The notes beneath the pieces are model-generated. The model was given only the letters and a program-made list of their open reading frames with translations. It ran no database searches and was not told the origin of the DNA. From Micrococcus porci (GTDB taxonomy: Bacteria > Actinomycetota > Actinomycetes > Actinomycetales > Micrococcaceae): a stretch of 64,000 bases of DNA. Where the stretch lies: the NCBI RefSeq assembly GCF_020097155.1, contig NZ_CP083691.1, positions 1,798,001-1,862,000 of the forward strand, in the 5' to 3' direction. Below, one piece after another: positions 1-7,826 of the stretch; position 1 is the stretch's first letter; every line of letters starts with the position of its first letter. The position numbers and the translations under genes are program-made.

Positions 1-1137
1 CACCTCGGCGACGCCGTCGCGCGCCCGGATCCGCCAGGCCCCCGCCGCGTGCCCGAGCGGGTCCGTCACGTCGACGACGACCTCACCGTCGCCGAGGTCC
101 GCCCGCGCCCCCAGGGCGGCGGGGACATCGAGGATCCGGAGGTAGAGGTCGTCGCCGTCGCGTTCCGTGCGCAGGCGGCGCTCGTCCTCCAGCAGAGCCT
201 CCGGCCACCCGGCCTCGGGCGCCCGCTCCCAGACGATCCGCTCGATGAGGTCCAGAGAGGTCAGATGGGTCAGCAGGCCGCGCCGTGCATCGGGAGTGAG
301 CGCCAGGAAGAGCTCCATGGTCACCGTGGGCGGCTCGACGTCCCAGCCCTGGGGGCGGTAGAGCGCGATCCCCTGGGCCGTCCCCGCCGCGTCGCGGTGC
401 ACGGCCGCGTAGAGACCGGACCCCTTGCCGTCGTTCTTGAAGCGGCTCCGGTCCTCCCACCCGATCGCGGTCATGGTGGGACGTTGGGTGGCCCCCGGGG
501 TCAGCCGTCGCACGTGCTGGTAGAGCTCGTCGGCCAGTGCTCCGACCTCCCGAGGCTCCTCGCGCGTCACCCGGCCGGCGGACGGGGCCCCGCGCAGGCG
601 CACGTCCCCCCGGGTGTCGAGTCGGGCGCGGCGCCAGCGGGTGGCCGCACCGAAGCCGAAGCGGCCGTAGATGGCCGCCTCCGAGGCCGTCAGGGCGGCC
701 ACCGGGACCCCGGCCGCCACGGCGTCGGCCAGGCTGCGCGTCATCATGGTGCGCAGCAGGCCGCGGCGGCGGAAGCCCGGGTCCACGGTGACGCCGGAGA
801 TCAGCCACGCGGACACGGCGACGCCGGGGCTGACCGTCAACTCGGAGCGGAAGTCCTCGAACGTCGCCACCGGGCGGGTCGTCGCGGGATCCGCGCCCAG
901 CGGGAGCACGTCGACCATGCGTCGGCCGTCCGCCTCCCCTGCCTCGAGGAGCTGGGCCATGGCCTCTCCGGACGGGACCTGCTCATAGAAGCCCCGCTCG
1001 ACGGCCGTCGTGTGCCGCTCGAACGCCGGATCGGCCGCCCGCCCCGGTGCGACCACGAGCGCGAGGCCCTGCTCGGCAAGCACCTCCGCGTCGGCCCGCG
1101 GCGTCGCCGTCGGCTGAAGGTCAGTGTGCGGCCGCAT
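1..1137 (-). CDS. Eis-like GNAT N-acetyltransferase (3' end outside window)
   Basis: Reading leftward from ATG 1137, 379 codons stay open to the window edge. The N-terminal half is a GNAT fold: residues near 110-120 read VDPGFRRRGLLRTMM, the acetyl-CoA pyrophosphate loop (R-R-x-G-L-x), followed by an IYGRFGFG segment typical of GNAT motif B. The remaining part matches the layout of Eis proteins, where a second GNAT-like domain and a C-terminal SCP2-like domain follow. Eis proteins are about 400 residues, so only a short tail is missing. Family members acetylate amines, including aminoglycosides or protein lysines in mycobacteria; the substrate here is unknown. The start lies 17 nt inside the polA 3' end, so the gene is probably translated from the polA message. 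Confidence 0.75.
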   Translation of the reverse strand, partial: MRPHTDLQPTATPRADAEVLAEQGLALVVAPGRAADPAFERHTTAVERGFYEQVPSGEAMAQLLEAGEADGRRMVDVLPLGADPATTRPVATFEDFRSELTVSPGVAVSAWLISGVTVDPGFRRRGLLRTMMTRSLADAVAAGVPVAALTASEAAIYGRFGFGAATRWRRARLDTRGDVRLRGAPSAGRVTREEPREVGALADELYQHVRRLTPGATQRPTMTAIGWEDRSRFKNDGKGSGLYAAVHRDAAGTAQGIALYRPQGWDVEPPTVTMELFLALTPDARRGLLTHLTSLDLIERIVWERAPEAGWPEALLEDERRLRTERDGDDLYLRILDVPAALGARADLGDGEVVVDVTDPLGHAAGAWRIRARDGVAEV

Positions 1138-3928
1138 GCCAGGTCCCTCCGTGGCCCACGTGCACGTCCAGGGGCACCGAGAGGTCGGCGGCCCGGCCCA
1201 TCCGCTCCTGCAGCAGAGCGGTCGCGGCGTCGAGCTCGGAGGCCGGGACCTCGAGGATGAGCTCGTCGTGGACCTGCAGCAGCAGGCGCGATCGGAGCCC
1301 CTGCTCCACCAGGCCCGCCTGCACGTCCAGCATGGCGCGCTTGATGATGTCCGCCGCCGAGCCCTGGATGGGTGCGTTGAGGGCGGCCCGCTCGGCCATG
1401 TCCCGCAGCTGGCGGTTGTCGCTGGTGAGGTCCGGCAGGTAGCGGCGACGTCCCTCGATGGTGGAGGTGAAGCCGTCCCTGCGGGCCTGGGCGACGACGT
1501 CGCGCAGGTAGTCCCGCACGCCGCCGAACCGGTCGAAGTACCCCTTCATGAGGCCGCGCGCCTCGTCCACGGAGATCTTCAGCTGCTTGGACAGGCCGAA
1601 GGAGGACAGCCCGTAGGCCAGCCCGTAGCTCATCGCCTTGACCTTGGAGCGCTGCTCCGAGGTGACGTCGTCGGGGTCCACGCCGAACACCTGGGAGCCC
1701 ACGAACGAGTGGAGGTCCTCCCCCGAGTTGAACGCCTCGATCAGGCCGGCGTCCTCGGAGAGGTGCGCCATGATGCGCATCTCGATCTGCGAGTAGTCGG
1801 CGGAGAGCAGCTCGGCCGGCTCGCCGTCCACGGGCGCGGCCACGAAGGCCTCACGGATCCGCCGCCCGGCCTCGGTGCGCACCGGGATGTTCTGCAGGTT
1901 CGGGTGCAGCGAGGACAGGCGGCCGGTGGCCGCGACGGTCTGCGAGTACGTGGTGTGGATCCGGCCGTCCGGGGCGACCGTCTCCCGCAGCCCCTCGACG
2001 GTCTGCCTGAGCTTGGTGGCGTCCCGGTGCGCCATGAGGTTCTCGAGGAACGGGTGCTGCGTCTGCTCCAGGAGGTCCTGCAGCGAGTCCACGTCGGTGG
2101 ACCAGCCCGTCTTCGTCTTGCGGGTCTTCGGCATGTCGAGGTGCTCGAACAGCACCTCCTGCAGCTGCTTCGGGGAGCCCAGGTTGACCTTCATCCCACC
2201 GGTCTCCTCGGCCACGGACGCCCACGCGGACTCCTTGGCCGCCTCGGCGCGGTCGGTGAAGTCGGCCAGCAGGGCGGACAGGGCGTCCCCGTCCACGGCG
2301 ATGCCGGCGAGCTCCATGCGGGCCAGCAGGCGCGCCAGCGGGATCTCCATCTCCTGGAGGAGCCGCTGGGCGCCGCGCTCGAGCACCTGCGGGGTGAACG
2401 CCTGGGACAGCCGGCGCACCACCCACGCGGAGCGGGCAGCCCGGGCCGCGCGCGCGGTGCGCTCGGCCTCCTCCTGCGCGCCGTCCAGGTCGAAGGCGCC
2501 CTGCGCCCCCGCGGCGGCCGACTCGGGCGCCTCGAGCGGCTCCTGCAGGTGTGCCTGGGAGAGGGTGGCCAGGTCGGTGTCCCGCCGATCCGGCTGGATC
2601 AGGTAGGCCGAGAGGGCGACGTCGTCGACGACGCCGTGCAGGGACGTGTCCGCAGGCAGGGCGGTGGGGCCGGTGGGCACGGCGATCGCCTTGAGGGTGC
2701 GCTTGAGGTCGTGCACGGCCTTGGCCGCACCGTCCTCCGCCAGCAGGTCGCCGAGGGCGGCGACCAGGCCGGGGTCCGCGTCGGCGTCCGTCAGGTCCAC
2801 GTAGAGGGCGGCGTCCTCGGCGGCCAGTGCGAGCCCGACGGGCGTGCCGAACGTCCCCGGGACCGGCACCTTGCGCTTGGGCAGCAGGTCCGGGCCGTCG
2901 ATCTCCACGTGCAGGCCGAGCAGGGTGCCGGCGTGGGCGGAGACGAACGCGTGGACGTCGTCCGCGGTGGCGGCGAGCACGGCGGCGGGGGCCTCGGCCA
3001 CGGGGGCGGCCGGAGCGGCCGAGCCGAGGCGCTCGGCGAACACCTCGAACACGCGCTCCCGGATGCGCTGGAACTGCAGCGCGTCGAACAGCTCCTCGAC
3101 GACCTCCCGCTCCGGCATGGTCAGCTCCATGGCGTCCAGGGAGACGTCGAGGTCCAGGTCGCGCACGAGCGCGTTCAGGCGGCGGTTGCGGCGCACGTCG
3201 TCGAGGTGCGCGCGCAGCGCCTCGCCCTTCTTGCCGGTGATCTCGTCCGCGTGGGCGAGCACGCCGTCCAGGTCCCCGTACTTCTGCAGCCACTTCGCCG
3301 CGAAGCCGGGGCCGACGCCGGGCACGCCGGGCAGGTTGTCCGCGGACTCCCCGACGAGGGCCGCCAGCTCGGGGTACTGCTCCGGGCGGACGCCGTACTT
3401 GGCCTCCACGTCCGCGGCCGTCATGGGCGGGATGTCGGAGACGCCCTTCTTCGGGTAGAGCACCTGGGTGCGCTCCGAGATGAGTTGGAACGCGTCCCGG
3501 TCCCCCGAGACCACGCACACGTCCCAGCCCTGGGCCTCCGCCTGGGCGGAGAGGGTCGCGACGATGTCGTCGGCCTCGAAGTCCTCCTTGGTGAGCGTGG
3601 GGATGCCGAGGGCCTCCATGACCTTGACCGTCAACTCGATCTGGCCCGCGAACTCGGCCGGGGTCTCGGAGCGCCCCGCCTTGTACTCGCCGTATTCGGC
3701 GGAGCGGAACGTGGGGCCGGAGAGGTCGAAGGCGACCGCCACGTGGGTGGGGGCCTGCTGCCGGATCATCGTGAGCAGCATGGACGTGAACCCGTACACG
3801 GCGTTGGTGTGCTGGCCGGTGTCCGTGGCGAAGTTCTCCGCCGGCAGCGCGTAGAACGCGCGGAAGGCCATGGAATGGCCGTCCAGCACGAGCAGGCGGG
3901 GACGGGCCTCGGTGCTGTTCTCACCCAT
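1121..3928 (-). CDS. polA: DNA polymerase I
   Basis: 935 residues, the usual length for PolA. The order is a 5'-3' exonuclease/FEN domain (residues 1 to about 300, with the metal-binding Asp16 of VLDGHS and an H3TH region), a degenerate 3'-5' exonuclease domain, and the family A polymerase domain. Motif A is DYSQIEMR, motif B is RSKVKAMSYGLAYG, and motif C is VHDE at residues 886-889. In the middle domain the DxE of exonuclease motif I reads HVE, so proofreading is probably absent, as in other actinobacterial PolA proteins. It does Okazaki-fragment maturation and repair synthesis. The start ATG has GAGAGGAG about 10 nt upstream. A -10 hexamer lies 31 nt before the start. Confidence 0.97.
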   Translation of the reverse strand: MGENSTEARPRLLVLDGHSMAFRAFYALPAENFATDTGQHTNAVYGFTSMLLTMIRQQAPTHVAVAFDLSGPTFRSAEYGEYKAGRSETPAEFAGQIELTVKVMEALGIPTLTKEDFEADDIVATLSAQAEAQGWDVCVVSGDRDAFQLISERTQVLYPKKGVSDIPPMTAADVEAKYGVRPEQYPELAALVGESADNLPGVPGVGPGFAAKWLQKYGDLDGVLAHADEITGKKGEALRAHLDDVRRNRRLNALVRDLDLDVSLDAMELTMPEREVVEELFDALQFQRIRERVFEVFAERLGSAAPAAPVAEAPAAVLAATADDVHAFVSAHAGTLLGLHVEIDGPDLLPKRKVPVPGTFGTPVGLALAAEDAALYVDLTDADADPGLVAALGDLLAEDGAAKAVHDLKRTLKAIAVPTGPTALPADTSLHGVVDDVALSAYLIQPDRRDTDLATLSQAHLQEPLEAPESAAAGAQGAFDLDGAQEEAERTARAARAARSAWVVRRLSQAFTPQVLERGAQRLLQEMEIPLARLLARMELAGIAVDGDALSALLADFTDRAEAAKESAWASVAEETGGMKVNLGSPKQLQEVLFEHLDMPKTRKTKTGWSTDVDSLQDLLEQTQHPFLENLMAHRDATKLRQTVEGLRETVAPDGRIHTTYSQTVAATGRLSSLHPNLQNIPVRTEAGRRIREAFVAAPVDGEPAELLSADYSQIEMRIMAHLSEDAGLIEAFNSGEDLHSFVGSQVFGVDPDDVTSEQRSKVKAMSYGLAYGLSSFGLSKQLKISVDEARGLMKGYFDRFGGVRDYLRDVVAQARRDGFTSTIEGRRRYLPDLTSDNRQLRDMAERAALNAPIQGSAADIIKRAMLDVQAGLVEQGLRSRLLLQVHDELILEVPASELDAATALLQERMGRAADLSVPLDVHVGHGGTWHAAAH

Positions 3929-3958
3929 GTGGTGTTGCTCCTCTCGACAGACCCTGCC

Positions 3959-3964
3959 AGCCTA
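3959..3964 (-). promoter_or_regulatory. Predicted -10 element of polA
   Basis: On the minus strand this reads TAGGCT, a TANNNT hexamer of the actinobacterial housekeeping sigma factor. It predicts a start near 3952 and a leader of about 24 nt carrying the GAGAGGAG ribosome binding site. No clear -35 is visible. The divergent thioesterase starts at 3971, so its promoter must overlap this one. Confidence 0.5.
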
Positions 3965-3970
3965 CTGGGC

Positions 3971-4501
3971 ATGACCGACACGACCACCGCTCCCGAGCGT
4001 GCCCAGGCCCTCCTCGCGGGGCTCACCTTCCACGCCGGAATCCGCCCCGAGCTCACCGACGAGGAGCGGGCGGCGCTCGCGACGGCGGCGGGCATGACGC
4101 CCGCCGTGCAGGAGGCCCTCGGCGGCCCGGCCGTGAGCCACCTCGCCCTGAAGATGGGCATCCGGTTCCTCGAGCTGTCCGCAGAGCGCTCCGTCGCCAC
4201 CATGCCGGTCGCCGGCAACGAGCAGCCCGTGGGGCTGCTCCACGGGGGAGCGCACCTGGTGCTGGCCGAGTCGCTCGGCTCCCTCTCCGCGAAGGTCCAT
4301 GCCGGGCCGCACCGCGGCGCCGTGGGCACGGAGATCGGCGCGACGCATCACCGCTCGGTCCGCTCCGGCCTGGTCACCGGCACGGCCACCGCGATCCACC
4401 TGGGGCGCACGCTCACCACGCACGAGATCGTCATGACGGACGAGGAGGGGCGGCGCCTCTCCACGGTGCGGATGACGAACATGCTGCTCGACCCCCGCTG
4501 A
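3971..4501 (+). CDS. PaaI-type hotdog-fold thioesterase
   Basis: 176 residues. The hotdog signature is clear: GLLHGGAHLVLAE at residues 88-100, with His91-Gly92-Gly93 at the helix start and Glu100 as a candidate catalytic acid. The C-terminal strands (HHRSVRSGLVTGTATAIHLGRT) fit the PaaI/YbgC-like acyl-CoA thioesterase family, which hydrolyses aryl- or acyl-CoA esters. It is about 40 residues longer at the N terminus than a minimal hotdog domain. The ATG at 3971 lies just behind the polA promoter; there is no good Shine-Dalgarno sequence, so translation may be leaderless. It converges with mnhG. The substrate cannot be told from sequence. Confidence 0.8.
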   Translation: MTDTTTAPERAQALLAGLTFHAGIRPELTDEERAALATAAGMTPAVQEALGGPAVSHLALKMGIRFLELSAERSVATMPVAGNEQPVGLLHGGAHLVLAESLGSLSAKVHAGPHRGAVGTEIGATHHRSVRSGLVTGTATAIHLGRTLTTHEIVMTDEEGRRLSTVRMTNMLLDPR

Positions 4502-4518
4502 GGGCCGACGCGCGGCCC
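4502..4518. terminator. Weak convergent hairpin
   Basis: A short hairpin (GGGCCG, 5-nt loop, CGGCCC) starts right after the thioesterase stop and precedes the mnhG stop on the other strand. It could end transcription from both sides. No T tract follows, and at this base composition a 6-bp stem may occur by chance. Confidence 0.25.
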
Positions 4519-4532
4519 GATCCTGCGCGGCG

Positions 4533-4907
4533 TCAGTCCTCCGGGTGCCGGGGCGCGGGCTCGCCGTGCTCCCGCCCGGGGGTGTCCTCCGCCAGCTCGT
4601 CGTAGTGGGCGAGGTTCATCGGCACGCCCGTCAGGTACGCCGACCGGCCCAGGGCCATGGTGGCGATCGCCGCGGTGCCCAGCTGCAGCACCACGATCAG
4701 GACGACCTTCACGAGGTTCGCGACGGACGGCATGAGCAGCAGCCCACCGGTGACGATCAGGATCATCCCGACGCCGCCGGCCGTGCCGGTCGCGGAGATG
4801 CGGGTGTAGGGGTCCGGGAAGCGGATCAGCCCGACGGCGGCGCCCAGGAACACGACGGCGCCCGCCACGGCGAGGACGGAGCCGGCCACGGTCATCACGA
4901 GGTCCAC
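4533..4907 (-). CDS. mnhG: Na+/H+ antiporter subunit G
   Basis: 124 residues with three membrane segments (about 5-30, 40-60 and 63-85) and the MnhG/PhaG hallmark LIRFPDPYTRISATGTAG after the first helix. It is the last gene of the mnhA-C-D-E-F-G operon, 13 nt after mnhF. MnhG is a small subunit needed for assembly of the Mrp complex, which exchanges Na+ (or K+) for protons across the cell membrane and supports pH and salt homeostasis. The tail after the last helix (about 30 residues, charged) should be cytoplasmic. Confidence 0.92.
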   Translation of the reverse strand: MDLVMTVAGSVLAVAGAVVFLGAAVGLIRFPDPYTRISATGTAGGVGMILIVTGGLLLMPSVANLVKVVLIVVLQLGTAAIATMALGRSAYLTGVPMNLAHYDELAEDTPGREHGEPAPRHPED

Positions 4908-4920
4908 GGGGGTCCTCCTC

Positions 4921-5211
4921 TCAGCGCTTGCCGCGCGTCAGCGCGCGGGCCAGGGACATCCCGGAGAGGAACGCGACGATCGCCGCCACCAGCACCAGGT
5001 CGAACGTGAACGGGTTCTGCGCGCGGACGCCGAACATCACCACCATGCCCAGGACGCTGAAGGTCAGCAGGTCCCCGGAGACGGCGCGGTCGGCGTCGAG
5101 CGGGCCGCGGAGGATGCGCACGGCGGACACCAGCGCGGCCACGAGCAGCAGGGCGATGGCGAGGTCGATCCCCGCCAGCGACCAGTCGTAGTCCTGCAGG
5201 AGCCCGCTCAT
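4921..5211 (-). CDS. mnhF: Na+/H+ antiporter subunit F
   Basis: 96 residues, three predicted membrane helices (about 14-35, 46-62 and 69-90). The GPLDADRAVSGDLLT motif between helices 1 and 2 is the MnhF/MrpF signature (R-x-P-x-x-x-D-R). The ATG at 5211 overlaps the mnhE stop by 4 nt (ATGA). It is a small integral subunit of the Mrp antiporter complex. Confidence 0.92.
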   Translation of the reverse strand: MSGLLQDYDWSLAGIDLAIALLLVAALVSAVRILRGPLDADRAVSGDLLTFSVLGMVVMFGVRAQNPFTFDLVLVAAIVAFLSGMSLARALTRGKR

Positions 5212-5642
5212 CGGGCCACCCCCGTGCGGCGCATCGCGTGGAGCATGCGGGCCTCCATGTCGTGGATCTCGGCGCGCAGGGCGTCGGCGTCGTCGGCGTA
5301 CAGGCCGTGGACGTACAGCAGGCGGCGGGCCTCGGGGTCGCCCGGCTCCTGACCCTGGGCGCCCTCGCGCCGGGTGCCCAGGGTGAGGGTGCCCGGGGTG
5401 AGGGTGATCAGGGCGGAGAACAGGGTGACCTCGGCGTCGGTGCGGCAGTTGCTGCGCACCCGCGCGATGCCGGAGCGAGCCTGGTCCCCGGGGGTCAGCA
5501 GGTCGTGGAGCACCGCGCCCGAGGACGTCACGAGGGCCCACGCGTACCAGCACCAGAACAGGAGCCAGCGCAGCGGCCAGGACGCCGCCGAGGCGGTGCC
5601 GGGGGTCAGGTCGACGCCCCCGTCGGGATGGTGGACGGTCAT
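5208..5642 (-). CDS. mnhE: Na+/H+ antiporter subunit E
   Basis: 144 residues. The N-terminal third carries a hydrophobic stretch (PLRWLLFWCWYAWALVTSS) and the rest matches the soluble MnhE domain: conserved VTLFSALITLTPGTLTLG followed by LYVHGLY and a short C-terminal helix. The start ATG has GAGGAGG at a good distance. It follows mnhD by 43 nt and overlaps mnhF. MnhE is a structural subunit of the Mrp complex. Confidence 0.92.
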   Translation of the reverse strand: MTVHHPDGGVDLTPGTASAASWPLRWLLFWCWYAWALVTSSGAVLHDLLTPGDQARSGIARVRSNCRTDAEVTLFSALITLTPGTLTLGTRREGAQGQEPGDPEARRLLYVHGLYADDADALRAEIHDMEARMLHAMRRTGVAR

Positions 5643-5685
5643 GACGAGGCCTCCTCACGCGGCGGGCGGACGGTTCGGGTCGGGG

Positions 5686-7374
5686 TCATCGGCCGAGCAC
5701 CGCCTCGATGTACGCGGTGGGGTCGGCCAGGCCGCGGGCCGCCTGGTCCGTCACGGACCAGAGCCCCTCGGCGCCGAGGCCGAGGGCGAGGGTGGCGGCG
5801 GCCATCAGCGCGGCCGGGCCGGCCAGGCGCAGCGGGATGCGCGAGGCCGTGTGGTCCTCGTCCGGGTCGACGACGACGGGCAGGACGCCCGTGGGCGTGT
5901 CCAGGGTCTCCGTCGACGCCCAGGCCTCCGCGCGCTCCGAGTCCGTGCTCGAGCCGCGGCCCGCGGGGTGCACGGGGGCGCCGGCGGCCGGCATGACGCC
6001 GTCCCCGTGGACCAGGGGCAGCGCGGCGGTGTCGAGCCGCTCCCGATGGCCGTGCGGGGCCCGGGGGCGACCCCAGAACCAGGCGTCCCAGATCCGCAGG
6101 AGCGCCCACAGGCTGATGAGGGAGGCGACCAGGACGAGCACCACCGTGACCGTGCGGCCCGCCGCGACGCCGGCCAGCACCAGGGCGAGCTTGCCGGCGA
6201 ACCCGGAGAACGGCGGGATGCCCACCAGGGACAGCATGCCGACGAAGAACGCGGCGGCGATCAGCGGCTCGCGCACCGCGAGGCCCTGCAGGTCGGCCAG
6301 CCGGCCGGAGCCGTAGCGCACCTCGATCGCGCCCGTGGCGGTGAGCAGGCACGCCATGACCACCATGTGGTGCACCAGGTAGAACAGGCCCGCGGACAGC
6401 CCGGCCTGGGTGGCCAGGCCGAGTCCGACCATGATGCCGCCGATGCCCGAGACCATCTGCCAGGACAGCACCGCGCGCGCCCCGTGCTCGCCCACGGACG
6501 CCACGGCGCCGACCATCAGCGTGGCCAGGCACAGCGTCAGGATGAGCCCGAGGAGGCGGGGGTCGCCGTCGTACACGACCATGTAGATCCGGTACATGGC
6601 GTAGACCGCGACCTTGGTGTGGAGCGCGGCGAAGATCGCCGTCACCGCCGGGGAGGTGGACGGGTAGGCGCGGGCGAGCCAGCCGTGCATCGGCAGCATG
6701 GACGCCTTGATGGACAGCGCGAAGAGGACGAGGCCCGCCGCGAGGGCGACGCGCACGTCGCCGCGCGCGGCCCCGGCCAGCACGGCCATGTTCACCGAGC
6801 CCGTGAGGGCGTACACGAAGCCGACGCCCGTGACCAGGATCGTGGAGGTCAGCAGGTTCAGGGTCACGTACATGCGGGCGCCGTCCACGCGCCGCAGGGG
6901 CTCACGGCGGTTCGCGGAGAGCACGTACAGCCCGTAGGAGGGCAGCAGCATGACCTCGATGAACACGAACAGGTTGAACAGGTCCGCGGTGAGCAGGGCC
7001 CCGTGCACGCCGGCCATGAGCACGAGCATGAAGGGCGCGAAGTGGGCCGAGTTGGCCACGCGGGAGCCGTAGGCGAACCACGCGCCCACGAGCGTCAGCC
7101 CCGCCGTGAGCGCGACCATCAGCCCGGTGAGCATGTCCGCGGCGAACGCGATCGCGATGCCGTCCGGCCATCCGCCCACGCCCGCGGCGGCCACGGAGCC
7201 GTCCGCCGCGCGGGCCATGAGCAGGCCTCCCCCGACGGTCCCGCCGGCGAGCACGGCGGCCAGCACGGCCCGATGGAGGCGGGGCCGGGAGCCTGCGACG
7301 ACGAGCAGCCCCGCCGACAGGAGCGGCACGGCGACGAACAGGGGCAGCAGCAGTCCGACGGCGTGGTCGCTCAT
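5686..7374 (-). CDS. mnhD: Na+/H+ antiporter subunit D
   Basis: 562 residues, polytopic (about 14 helices), of the NuoL/M/N-like proton-translocating family. Recognisable parts are LFNLFVFIEVMLLPSYGL (the conserved Glu of the membrane domain), the lysine-bearing HGWLARAYP segment, and GFAGKLAL near the C-terminal third. MnhD with MnhA forms the ion-translocating core of the Mrp antiporter. The C-terminal 80 residues include a hydrophilic loop (about 450-500) longer than in most homologues, then a final membrane helix. The start ATG overlaps the mnhC stop (ATGA). Confidence 0.95.
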   Translation of the reverse strand: MSDHAVGLLLPLFVAVPLLSAGLLVVAGSRPRLHRAVLAAVLAGGTVGGGLLMARAADGSVAAAGVGGWPDGIAIAFAADMLTGLMVALTAGLTLVGAWFAYGSRVANSAHFAPFMLVLMAGVHGALLTADLFNLFVFIEVMLLPSYGLYVLSANRREPLRRVDGARMYVTLNLLTSTILVTGVGFVYALTGSVNMAVLAGAARGDVRVALAAGLVLFALSIKASMLPMHGWLARAYPSTSPAVTAIFAALHTKVAVYAMYRIYMVVYDGDPRLLGLILTLCLATLMVGAVASVGEHGARAVLSWQMVSGIGGIMVGLGLATQAGLSAGLFYLVHHMVVMACLLTATGAIEVRYGSGRLADLQGLAVREPLIAAAFFVGMLSLVGIPPFSGFAGKLALVLAGVAAGRTVTVVLVLVASLISLWALLRIWDAWFWGRPRAPHGHRERLDTAALPLVHGDGVMPAAGAPVHPAGRGSSTDSERAEAWASTETLDTPTGVLPVVVDPDEDHTASRIPLRLAGPAALMAAATLALGLGAEGLWSVTDQAARGLADPTAYIEAVLGR

Positions 7375-7826
7375 GCGCGCTCCTCCCGCTCGGGCGTGGC
7401 GCCGGCCTCCGGCGCGGCGGGCAGGGAGCCGGTCAGGGTGCGGGCCGCCGCATGGCGCTCGGCCAGGGGGAAGCGGGCGTCCGCGGCCGCGGCCTCGCGG
7501 ACGTCGGGGCGCTCGCCCGGGGCGGCGACGGCGTCGTCCGCACGGCCGGTCACGGCGAGCACGAGCAGCAGGACGGTCACCGCGAAGGAGATGACGATGG
7601 CCGTCAGCACGAACGCCTGAGGCAACGGGTCGGCAGCCCCGGCCGGGGCGGGGCCGCCGTCCACGAACGGCAGGGCGCGGCGGTCGGTGCCGCCGGTGGC
7701 CAGGATCGCGAGGTTCGCGGCATGGCCCAGCAGGACCATGCCCAGGATCACGCGCAGCAGCTCGCGCTTGGAGAACAGGTAGACGGCGCCGGCCATGAGC
7801 AGGCCGACGGTGAGCGCGACGGTCAT
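7371..7826 (-). CDS. mnhC: Na+/H+ antiporter subunit C
   Basis: 151 residues, NuoK-like, with three helices in the first 95 residues (MTVALTVGLLMAGAVYLF, ILGMVLLGHAANLAIL, and TAIVISFAVTVLLLVLAV). The DPLPQAFVLTAIVI segment is the MnhC/MrpC signature. A hydrophilic tail of about 55 residues follows, longer than in Bacillus MrpC (about 113 residues). The start overlaps the mnhA stop and the stop overlaps the mnhD start, so the three genes are translationally coupled. Confidence 0.93.
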   Translation of the reverse strand: MTVALTVGLLMAGAVYLFSKRELLRVILGMVLLGHAANLAILATGGTDRRALPFVDGGPAPAGAADPLPQAFVLTAIVISFAVTVLLLVLAVTGRADDAVAAPGERPDVREAAAADARFPLAERHAAARTLTGSLPAAPEAGATPEREERA